This document shows, in pieces, positions 55,401 through 64,000 of a stretch of 64,000 nucleotides of DNA (position 1 is its first letter; each line of letters opens with the position of its first letter). The notes below the pieces were generated by a model. That model saw only the letters and a program-made list of their open reading frames with translations. It was not told the origin of the DNA and did no database searches. The stretch lies in assembly GCF_023343835.1 (NCBI RefSeq), contig NC_064439.1:39735508-39799507 (forward strand), in the 5' to 3' direction. A program made the translations under genes and the position numbers. Source of the DNA: Lagopus muta (lineage: Eukaryota; Chordata; Aves; Galliformes; Phasianidae).

Positions 55401-58400
55401 GCAAGTCACCAAAGACAGGCTTTGCCAAAGCAAGCAAGGCAAATACCAAAATCTATAATCTACAGCATATAATCATGCAAAAAGTTTGCCAGTTACATTT
55501 CCCTTGGATTCTTGGTACTCAACACATTGCTGTATGTCTTGGTTTCTCCCCCAAAGCTTATAGAAGGACACAGCATTAAGTTTTCTCAGCTTAATCAACA
55601 CTTGGAAAACGATCACTCCCAAGCTCTTTAACTTTACTAGAAAGAAAGCAAGTATTTCTGTGACTCAATAACATCTACATATACATGGGGTCCTCTTTGC
55701 TGGCATTTTGTTCAATCCCTCCATGTTTTCCATACAGTTCAGCCTTTATTCTTAAATGGTATGAGAGAGGAAATACACCAAAAAGTTCTGAACGTACTGT
55801 GTAAGCTGGAGAAGAGCTATACAAAACACCAAGAAAACACTGAGAACAAAATGAAAAGACAAAATAAGCAAAAATAAGTTTATCGTATTCTTGGAAGCAA
55901 AGCTCTGAAAGCTAACAGGGAGATAGGCTGCCAAAAGCACTAGCAAAATATATTCCATTTTTAAAACCTCTCATTTTACCTTTCTGACCGGCGGTTTTCT
56001 TATGGTGTCTTCAAAACTGTCTTCTGCTTTTAGTGTTTGAAAGTTCTCATGCAAGATGCCAATCTTCTTGTCATTATCCCAACCTGCAGGACTAGAAGGA
56101 AGGATCATTTGGCTTCAAATTCCATCATTACTTCAGGTTATTCTTGAACGCAGTTCTCATCTACATGGAACTGAAAGCCCAGAAAGTTGTCATTTCCTTT
56201 CTTCTGTGCAAGGGGGTTATTGACCAGTACAGGTAACTACAGACAGGGACTGGTTCACCATAACAGAAAGGAAATGCCTCTTGGTTTATCATTTCTCTTT
56301 GAGGAAGTATTTGTTGTCTCAGCCAACTTCCCTCTCCAAATCCCCCAGCTCAGCAGACTGTTACACTCATCTTTCAAAAACACAGGACAAAAAAGGCTCT
56401 GCAGTCCTGTACAAATGTATGTTGTAGTCATATACACACAACAGTGCAGGTAACTTACATAAATACTGCATCTTTTTCCACAACAACAGCTGGAACGTTG
56501 AAAGGAAACCCGTACAACTTCTGGACTATATATTTATAGACTAAATCAATGTTTTTGTTCTCCTTTACCGAGGTGTAAATAAGCGCGGCCCCATCTGAGT
56601 ACACTTGTTAAAGAAAACTCCATTTTAGAGGTTAGTAAGAAATAGGAAAATGGCTCATTTCTGTTGTTCTAAAGGCTATCTCCTCTGAAACATTTAAGAG
56701 GAATACAAAAATCAAATGGGTCAAGCAACTTCCAATGCTATTTTTTGAAATAAGCTATTGAAGAATTTAAGTCTCTCTTCCTGCATATATTTTAGGGCAA
56801 CTCATCCATTGGTTTTTGAGTAAAGGCTCTTCTCACTTTCAAAGCCCACACTACCAATAGCTTCACTATGTTGTCTTTTATTATTATTATTATTATATTT
56901 TTTGCTTTCAGCAAGTGAAGACTTTCATGCCATATCCTTATCTCATCATTCTCCCATCCTGCAGGACTACACAGAGATGTGACACAGATACTACAGCATT
57001 AACATCAATAGATCCAAGAATACAAAAGGTCTTTCACTTTCCCAGCTGGGTTTTTAAATTTGGGACCAAGCTCTTATATTACAGAGCGATCTCCTTTGAA
57101 AGGAAGGTAAATGAGTTGTGCTCTACGTTGGTACTAAAATGAGTGATTATTATTCTCATACGGTTCAGTATCAAAGGAAGATTATTTACACACAGGATTA
57201 ATAAAAGCAACAAGGGAAGTTTCAAGTAGTTGTCACTTTGATATTATACCAGTGCCCCAAACCCTAACCAGTTTCTACATAGATGAAATTCAAATTCTGA
57301 AAGAGGTAAGTAATCTAACAAGATTTGATTCCCATTCAGTGACGTTCAGAATGCAGTACTGAGCTGCATATGGCAATTGCATGGACTAATTCCTACTAAT
57401 GTTTCATATTCCTTTTCTTCATCTACAGAACTTACTGCAATTATCTGCAACTCCATTTTGAAAAACTAGATCCAAAGGAGGTGCCATCACAGTACTTCAG
57501 TAGGATCTCAGGGTTTTGAACTACCTTTCCATCTGTTAATTTTTGTCTCTCCAGTAGTATTTAGACCCCCACTTCCTACAGCACACATTATGATGACACA
57601 ATGAAGGCACATTATTGGCATCTAAAATCTAGATCTGAGCACACCTAGCTACCTAAATAGCATTTTATACATAGCATAGTGACAATTTATATATGTTGTG
57701 CCTACTAATAGGAAAGCCAGGGGATCTTTCCCACATCAATTTTTATTTCCTTTCTTCCCTCATCGCCTTACCTATGGGATTACTGAACCCTGAAGACACC
57801 ACATATTCAGTCAAAGAGATATGGACATCTGAAATGATTTCATGCTAAAATGAATTATCTTCTTTTTATTTTAGGGAGCTTGTTGGTTAAGATTTGCTGA
57901 TTTAGGAACTGATTCTTCAGTATGGAAATGGCAAGGAAAGAAATTCAAAGTAAGGGAACGTGCCAGACTCTTGCATATCTGTAATGAATTAATTCCATTC
58001 CTTTCAATCAATTCAATTAAAAAAATTATTCAACAGAATGAGGAAATATTTAACCCAGCATTGTATGTAGGGAATAACCAAAGCAGACGCCCAGCAACAA
58101 AGAAGGAGTTGTGCACAGTTTTGGTAAAGATGCAAATATTCTTTTAAGCTGGTCACAATTAATGCAAAGCTTTGAGTCCTTATTGTCTTTATGAAGTGTT
58201 CAAGGATACACTGTAAGCAAAACCGTCTGATATGTGACTGAATGAAGTCGAAGTGTTCATCTCTGTAGTCATGCTCTTTTTCCAGAACACCGATGGCATC
58301 GCACTGTTAAAATAAGCACAGAATTAATTAACAGCCAGCTGTTGAAATAGCAGTGCTGCTGCACCTCCTTCACAACTCTGAGCCATGGGGGGCAAAGGAA

Positions 58401-61400
58401 AAAAACAGAAACCTCCTGAGATTGTTTTGAAACACAATTTTTTTATATATATTTTTTTAAATCTGCATCTTAGCATGCATATGGTAGCATGGGCTGCCTT
58501 AAATTGGGAGTTTAAGTGTTTGCCATTTTCCATTCTCTTCCCAACTGCAACCACGTTATGCAATAAATCAACATCTCTATTGAACACCAATCCATTGAAT
58601 ACAAGCATTTTCTGCACAGTGCTTTTTACAATGCTGTGCTATCACAAGGCATAGTATTTTCGGCTGGCTACTTGCTCACCCTTTGCAAAGGTAAGCCAAA
58701 ACAAGAAGCGTGGAGATGAGAAGAAAAAAAATAGTGGTTGTGGTGAGAGAAGAATAATGGAGACCCAGGAGGTGAAAACAAACAAACAAACAAACAACAA
58801 AATACAGGTGCTTTTCACAGCCTTCTCTAGAAGTAACAGCATATGCATCAAAAGGTTTTTCTTTCTCTTTGGGCCAGCAGAGGCTGCAGATGCAGTATGT
58901 TTAATGCCAATGAGAACTGAAAAGCCACGGGGGAATAAAACAAAACGTGAGAACTTCACTACTTTCTCTCTAGACTAAAAGTGTGAGGCATTTAATAGAA
59001 ATCAAATCAGGTCACAGAAACACCCTAAGAACTGAGCAATGTTAGCAGAGCAGCACTCTACTAGCTAGCACCCTGAAACTTTTTCCTCCACATTAAAAAA
59101 AAAAAAAAAAAAGCAGAAGTATTTAAAAATCCAAACCATCGTTTACAGAATAAAGAATGGCTGTGTAAATTAAAGGGAGTTCTAGTTGCTTACTGACTAG
59201 CTCACTTCTGAGAGCAAAACCAGGTCTGAGGTATTTCTCAATTCCCTGAAAACTGGTAATACCACAGGAAATACTGCATCCAAATTAACATGCAAATAGG
59301 GCTTCCAGAAGATTCCCAACCTTCAACATAAAACCTATTTGTAAGAATTCTTATCCAACGTATTCAGAATGAATTTAGAACCAAGAGTTTCCCACCCCAA
59401 ATCCACAATTTAAAGCACCCCCTTAATAAAACATACAAAAAACCTAAAATGTGAAACAAACCTTTGTACAAACTACTACTACTGGAATGCCTAAGTTACA
59501 TGTTAGTGTATCTGCACCCAGGGGTAAAATCACACTGTCATCTTTGTCTTCCTGTAATGAAGTGTTTCTTCTCTGTGGAGAAGCTGGAAAATCCTCGCCT
59601 GGTTCTACATATTCCTGGAAGTCTCTTACCACTGAAAATAAAAAAAAAGTTACATGAAAAAATCATCTACTTTAGTATTTCAACATTGATTTCCATTGCC
59701 ATTGATCTCTAGTACTGCTGACAGTACAGTGCTTCTGTAGGTTGAAAGAATTGAACATGCAGTAAGTGCCACTCATTTATTTGGCTAGGCAGAAGAACAT
59801 GGCCAGTTTCAAGTGTCCATGAGGACAGCATTAACCCATTTTGACTTTTAGCACTGTGGAAGAACCACTGGGCAGTTGCTATTAGCTATCATTGCTTGAC
59901 AAATCTACTACGGAACCAAGGTCCCCTGCATTGTTCTTGGTGAAATTAGCAAAAATCTGTTAGCATAAACAGCAGCAAGCCTTGTACAGATGATTTAGTT
60001 GGTTTGACCTAAAAGTCCCTCATCCACAGTTTTCTGTACCATGAATCTATACTAGTAATAAACAAACAAAAAAATTAGTCAATAACTAGATTATTAAGTA
60101 GCAGCATGTTAAACATTTGGCATGGCTTTACAACAGATCAGATACTACTTTAGAGTTTAGCAAGGAAGGCAAGTCAGAATCCAACAAGAATTAGAAGGAA
60201 AAAAAAAGAGAGGCAAGGTTATAAGTGTAACTCCTGTCAGTTCTGATGCAAATGCCCAAGCTCTAATTACAAGGTCATTTAATGTGCATCCTACCAGGGA
60301 TGCAGCATCAGGCATCAGACGTTTGTACCTTTCGCGTCAAGTGTCTGATTTCACCCAGCAGAAAAAGGATTCTATCCCAAACCACTTCCATTACTTTTCC
60401 ACGGGTAGCACTGCCTGAATCAGCCAAAAATCCAGGCAGCAAGATGATTTAGCAGAATCACAGATGAATCACACACACCAGCACTCCAGTACTTTCTCAC
60501 TGCTTTGTCCTGATTTGCCTTCATCCATCCCTACCTTTTCTAAACCGACTGAAGGCCTGAGTTCCTACCTAGAAAAGCATTGGGTGAATTAACAGAACAC
60601 GGAGTTATCCAGCATCCAGGATAAAAATGCATTGGGCTGAAGTTATTCAGCTCTTCTACCCGAAATTCAGAACAAAAAGAAGCATATGTACAGATCATCA
60701 TCTCTACTTCAGCAGTTGATTGAGGCTCTCATTAAAGCAACGCTGCCCCTTCAGTCTGGTCTGAGAGCCTCCCAGACTGATTATGTTTTTAATCCAGAGC
60801 TCTCACCAGGATATGCCAGCAACTCAAGGGAAGAAAAAAGATTAATGCACCATATCAACTCAGAGACCTTGGAATACTTTTTTCTGGATTTTGTAAAATT
60901 TTCTATTCTGTTCAGTCAGTCGGTAAAGAAGCAAAGCTACCATCTGCACAGTTTTGATAGCAAAGATATTGCATCCCTACTTTCATCCAGTAAAACCATA
61001 TCCTGAAACAGCTGGTAATTTTAATACACAGCCTTCCCACCAACAAAACAAAACGACCAACGCTCAAACACACTCTTCTCCCTCTCTTAATTTTTCACAC
61101 TAAGAATTTAAGATGACTCCCAGGAATGACACTCCCTTAGAATAATCTTCTTTTAAAAGAAAAGTAAGCTGTTGCCTTACTGCCCATTTAATCACAGCAC
61201 AGCTACAACTTGGATGTCAAAAAAAAAAAAGCAAAAAAAAAAAAGCTATCCAACAGGTGCTTAAGGACATAATTATTCTAGAGACAAATTTCAGACTTCA
61301 ATAAATAGAGTTTTAACCACAGTATTTGATCACACACAGCCTTCCCAAATACTTGCTTCCTGTAGTAATTCAGAGAGGTGAAGGGGCAAGGTTCATGATT

Positions 61401-62239
61401 TAGTACCACAAGTGAAATACGGTGGCTGCCCAAAACTAGTAGGTGCTATGACACTAGCAAGCTCAGTCAGATCAAGGAGTTCTGCAATAACCTTGTGTTC
61501 TGCATATTTAAGTTAAAAAGACACGAAAGTGATAGAGCATATTGATGCCAAAAGAACCAAACAAACAGAAAAAACAACACAAAAAAACCCAAACCAAAGC
61601 ATACATAGCTGCATTTGTGTCAAGAGTAACTCCTCAAGCATAAAGGGCCCAAGCATTACTGGGCATGAAATAATCCTGAATGCTTTCAACATTTACATTT
61701 TTGTTAAACAGAGAAAAGACCCAAAATTATCTGGCCTGGCTGATTACAGGAACAAGTAAAAGACTAATGCAGTATAAAAGATGAAAATCCACCTTTAAAA
61801 TAATTAAATATAAAAACAGAAAGCCATTACATTTTTTTCATTTGATAAATCTTATCTTGTTTCTCCAGGAAATAAGACAATTCAACCTGGAACTCCTGAT
61901 CTTAAGCCACTTTTACAATAGAGAAAAAGACTGCAAAGGAGAGATTAAGTTGTACAGAAAGCATTAAGCATACTGAAGTGGAATCCTAAATATCTACAGA
62001 ATACTCACATTTTTGTTCCATTTCTTTCATTTCTTCAGGAGGAATTTTTAACTTGTCAATGTGTTCTCTTACAACACTTGCCCATTTTTGTAAAGAATCC
62101 ATTGCAGTCCAAGGCCTGGACATGTCTACTACCAACATAACTAGAGTGTCCTTTAGTGAGTTTGACTCCATTGCAAATTTAAGGAGACCCTTGTGATACA
62201 GGTCACCATCCAAAATCCGTACATTGCATCTTGTTTGGT
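52338..62239 (-). CDS. DYNC1LI1: DYNC1LI1, cytoplasmic dynein 1 light intermediate chain 1 (partial, exons 4-13)
   Basis: Ten exons join in frame into 413 residues, from DQTRCN to SPTEGEAS and TGA. They are 62239-62009, 59631-59462, 58303-58210, 56594-56459, 56091-55980, 55188-55129, 55001-54957, 53980-53860, 53705-53547 and 52450-52338. The N-terminal 110 or so residues, including the P-loop-like GEDGAGKTSL of the family, are off the right edge. The visible part has most of the GTPase-like domain that docks on the dynein heavy chain ([20 protein letters not shown]), then a disordered C-terminal region. That region carries two helices known in LIC1 to bind cargo adaptors: [15 protein letters not shown] (exon 12) and [12 protein letters not shown] (exon 13). 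The PASPQRR site, phosphorylated in mitosis in human, is kept. LIC1 rather than LIC2 is shown by [11 protein letters not shown] and the SPTEGEAS end. Confidence 0.96.
52451..53546 (-). other. DYNC1LI1: DYNC1LI1 intron 12
   Basis: A 1,096-base intron with no repeat family or exon recognised. Confidence 0.8.
53547..53705 (-). CDS. DYNC1LI1: DYNC1LI1 exon 12
   Basis: This exon encodes (A)[19 protein letters not shown], then a Gly/Pro/Ser-rich linker ending PPSAKKSG. The double Phe of the first adaptor-binding helix is intact. The Gly-rich linker, with [19 protein letters not shown], differs from human in detail. Confidence 0.95.
53860..53980 (-). CDS. DYNC1LI1: DYNC1LI1 exon 11
   Basis: This exon encodes [20 protein letters not shown] to KKIDPNMK and one base of the next codon. 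It holds several Ser/Thr-Pro motifs that are conserved with human. Confidence 0.95.
53981..54956 (-). other. DYNC1LI1: DYNC1LI1 intron 10
   Basis: A 976-base intron with a short T run near 54140. No exon or repeat family seen. Confidence 0.8.
54957..55001 (-). CDS. DYNC1LI1: DYNC1LI1 exon 10 (45 bases)
   Basis: This exon encodes [15 protein letters not shown] in phase 0. The human equivalent reads [15 protein letters not shown]. The donor GTTAGT departs from GTRAGT at one place. Confidence 0.93.
55129..55188 (-). CDS. DYNC1LI1: DYNC1LI1 exon 9 (60 bases)
   Basis: This exon encodes [20 protein letters not shown] in phase 0. The acceptor is GTGTTGCAG and the donor is GTAATG. Confidence 0.94.
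55189..55979 (-). other. DYNC1LI1: DYNC1LI1 intron 8
   Basis: A 791-base intron with no recognisable feature. Confidence 0.8.
55980..56091 (-). CDS. DYNC1LI1: DYNC1LI1 exon 8
   Basis: This exon encodes (I)[19 protein letters not shown] to KPPVRK. The acceptor is CCTTCTAG, not the closer CCTGCAG eight bases on. Only the former keeps the conserved IPAG and the frame. Confidence 0.94.
56092..56458 (-). other. DYNC1LI1: DYNC1LI1 intron 7
   Basis: A 367-base intron with nothing recognised in it. Confidence 0.8.
56459..56594 (-). CDS. DYNC1LI1: DYNC1LI1 exon 7
   Basis: This exon encodes (Y)[19 protein letters not shown] to VVVEKDAVF and two bases of the next codon. The donor is GTAAGT. It forms part of the GTPase-like domain. 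Confidence 0.95.
56595..58209 (-). other. DYNC1LI1: DYNC1LI1 intron 6
   Basis: A 1.6-kb intron with an ATT trinucleotide tract at about 56878-56899. No exon or repeat family seen. Confidence 0.8.
56878..56899. repeat. ATT trinucleotide repeat
   Basis: About six copies of TTA in DYNC1LI1 intron 6. Confidence 0.85.
58210..58303 (-). CDS. DYNC1LI1: DYNC1LI1 exon 6
   Basis: This exon encodes [20 protein letters not shown], then [11 protein letters not shown] and one base of the next codon. The donor is GTATCC. It is nearly identical to human ([20 protein letters not shown]). Confidence 0.95.
58304..59461 (-). other. DYNC1LI1: DYNC1LI1 intron 5
   Basis: A 1.16-kb intron with a CAAA tetranucleotide tract near 58778-58798 and a poly-A run at 59095-59113. 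No exon is seen. Confidence 0.8.
59095..59113. repeat. Poly-A run
   Basis: A run of 19 A in DYNC1LI1 intron 5. Confidence 0.9.
59462..59631 (-). CDS. DYNC1LI1: DYNC1LI1 exon 5
   Basis: This exon completes a Leu codon and encodes [20 protein letters not shown] to [10 protein letters not shown]. It contains the PASPQRR phosphosite region. The VCTK motif corresponds to the xxKxD nucleotide-binding motif position of the Ras-like fold. Confidence 0.95.
59632..62008 (-). other. DYNC1LI1: DYNC1LI1 intron 4
   Basis: A 2.4-kb intron with A-rich runs near 60195 and 61219-61244. No repeat family or exon is recognised. Confidence 0.8.
62009..62239 (-). CDS. DYNC1LI1: DYNC1LI1 exon 4 (first exon in window)
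   Basis: This exon completes an Asp codon and encodes [20 protein letters not shown] to [11 protein letters not shown]. The acceptor is TTTGTTATAG. The [13 protein letters not shown] stretch is the core beta strand and switch region of the GTPase-like domain. Confidence 0.95.
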
Positions 62240-62370
62240 CTATAACAAAAGAAAAAACAAGATTGAGATTCACTTGCAACACTCCACTTCATAATAACTA
62301 TTACATTTTCATTAGGTATGTAAAATACAAGTCAAGAAAATTAAAAAACATGTTTAAATCAGTCAGCTTA

Positions 62371-62398
62371 ACACACACACACACACACACACACACAC
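62371..62398. repeat. CA microsatellite
   Basis: Fourteen AC units in DYNC1LI1 intron 3. A tract of this length is usually polymorphic. Confidence 0.95.
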
Positions 62399-63214
62399 CA
62401 GCAACTGCAGCTTGTGGAGAGCCCTTGCCCCTCAGAGACACTGAAGTTTGAAGAATTCAGCTTAATGGCCATAACTGAAGATCTTGAACAGAGTACCTGA
62501 AGATGAAAACTCAGAGAAAAAAATCGAATATTTCCAATGTTAATCTTCACCATTTGAGAAGGAAAATGGTTCTCTTGGAAAAGCAACTTAAAGGGGGAGC
62601 TTTGAAGGGGAGATGGCTGTCAGCTGAGCAGACGGGCTGAAAAGGGATGGCTGAATTCATTCAATGTGATGTGCATGTATAACTGTATCTTGGCCATCAG
62701 AAAACTGAAGCAGAACTGCAAGTTTTTGTCATAAGCTTTAATGATTTAGATGGAGAGTGAACAGGCAAGAAAGTTATTCTTCAGATCTGCAGAAGGACAA
62801 TCACAGTGCAGATAGGCCATGTACTGCTTCTTCCACCAAAACAGTGTACTCCTACCCTCAGAAACACTTAACTTCTGAAATAAATGAAGAGCTAGTGATT
62901 CAAAATCAGATAGCATGATATAATTACATTTTGCCTTCAGGTAAATTTTCATAGCTTGATACAGAAGCTCTGAGGAAAACATTCAGAATCAGTTCTTAAC
63001 TTTGCGATGTAAAGTCATCTTTGAGACCAAAAGCCAAAGGTGGAAGTCAAGAAAGGAGGTGATTTCAGAAGGTAGAAGGAACTAACTTCTGTTTCTCCTT
63101 CAATCTGCATTTGTTTTCATAGCACGGAGAAGTCATTTTTACCCACAAGTACTTTTGTATTCTTATTCACACTCAGATGCTTCTAAGCACTGCCTGTAGA
63201 TAATTCATTACACT

Positions 63215-63738
63215 TCATCAGCTAGTGGTGAGACCCCACCTGCAGTACTGTGTTCAACTCTGGACCTCAAAATAGGAAGCATCTGGATCAGATAGAGCAT
63301 GTGCAGAGGAAGCCACAAGGCTGGAGCATCTCTCCTACGGAGAGAGGCTGAGAGAGCTGGGGTTGTTCAGCCTGAAGAAGAGAAGGCTGTAGGGAAACCT
63401 TACAGTGACATTCCAGTACCTAAAGGGTCCCTACAGGAAAGGCAGGGAGGGACTTTTTATACAGGCATGCAGTGACAGGACAGGGAGGAATGGCTTTAAA
63501 AAAAGGAGAGGTTTAGGTTACATGTTAGAAAGAAATTCCTCACTCAGAGCGTGATGAGGCAATGGAAGAGGTTGCCCAGAGAAGCTGGGGATGCCCCATC
63601 CCTGGAGGTGTTCAAGGCCAGGCTGGATGGGGCTTTGTGCAGACTGGTCTAGTGGGAGGCGTCCCTGATCATAGCAGGGGGGTTGGAACTCACTGGTATT
63701 TAAAGGTCCCTTCCAACCCAAACTATTCTATAATACAG
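63215..63738 (+). mobile_element. CR1 LINE 3' fragment
   Basis: It begins with a reverse-transcriptase tail reading VRPHLQYCVQLWTS, then GGGTTGTTCAGCCTGAAGAA, GGAGGTGTTCAAGGCCAGGC and the end CCTTCCAACCCAAACTATTC, TATAAT. It is 5'-truncated and antisense to DYNC1LI1, within its intron 3. Confidence 0.9.
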
Positions 63739-64000
63739 TGCATAAACAGGCTACAGCCTCCTTCCCTCACCCTCTCCCCCTCAATTTAAGCATCAGGGTG
63801 GAATTCAGCATTCCACAGGTACAGATATCTGTAGTGTGAGTCTTATACACCTTTTCCTCTAGGTTTGACGAGCGCACTTTTGCCTACCATCCATTCAGAA
63901 TGTTACAAAAGACTGCTTTTCTCCTGGCCTTTTCAGCCTTTTAACTGGCTCCTCTCCTCCTCATGCCTGGTCATTCATGATATACGTGAAGGAGATTAGA

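Larger units (their letters stand above)
62240..64000 (-). other. DYNC1LI1: DYNC1LI1 intron 3 (runs off the window)
   Basis: The sequence upstream of exon 4 contains a CA repeat at 62371-62398 and a CR1 copy at 63215-63738. Human exon 3 encodes a YLYLNVHDEDRD stretch. I looked for it on the - strand and did not find it, so exons 1-3 lie outside. Confidence 0.8.

Noticed and set aside
62240-64000. Search for DYNC1LI1 exons 1-3
   Set aside because: No frame matches the P-loop or the YLYLNVHDE stretch, so these exons are outside the window.
1-64000. tRNA, rRNA, CRISPR arrays, operons and ribosome binding sites
   Set aside because: None is expected in bird nuclear DNA except RNA genes, and I saw no tRNA- or snRNA-like sequence by eye. 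A covariance-model search was not possible.

Overview
The window is vertebrate nuclear DNA, most likely from a galliform bird such as chicken. It has long introns, several 5'-truncated CR1 LINEs in the avian style, a deleted mariner-like element with terminal inverted repeats, and CpG-rich promoters. I identified the genes by translating exons and comparing them with remembered human families. No database was searched, and the species is an inference.

Three multi-exon protein genes can be reconstructed. CMTM7 (+ strand) starts in a CpG island at 289 and ends at 23139, with five coding exons and 175 residues. CMTM6 (- strand) runs from its ATG at 46145 down to its stop at 37736, with four coding exons and 183 residues. 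It converges on CMTM7. DYNC1LI1 (- strand) is partial. Ten exons, which match human exons 4 to 13, lie between 62239 and 52338, and the first three are beyond the right edge. All internal junctions were checked for splice consensus and reading phase. The order CMTM7, CMTM6, DYNC1LI1 and their orientations match human 3p22.

Region by region: 1-288 CMTM7 promoter; 289-23139 CMTM7 coding exons and introns; 23140 to about 25.9 kb its likely 3' UTR; about 25.9-32.4 kb intergenic with no firm gene; 32.43-32.66 kb an orphan terminal exon on the - strand (acceptor, 65-codon frame, stop, polyadenylation signal) that looks like a MARVEL-family segment; about 33.2-37.7 kb the presumed long CMTM6 3' UTR; 37.7-46.1 kb CMTM6, with a mariner-like remnant in intron 2 and a 1-kb CR1 in intron 1; 46.1-46.5 kb its CpG promoter with a CR1 tail just upstream; 46.5-51.5 kb intergenic; 51.5-62.2 kb DYNC1LI1 3' UTR and exons; 62.2-64 kb DYNC1LI1 intron 3 with a CA repeat and a CR1.

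CMTM6 and CMTM7 are paralogous four-pass MARVEL proteins that act in membrane traffic and immune signalling. DYNC1LI1 links the dynein motor to cargo adaptors and is a syntenic neighbour, not a pathway partner. The most interesting unexplained item is the orphan exon at 32467-32664. It could be an alternative last exon of CMTM6 or the remnant of a further tandem CMTM gene.
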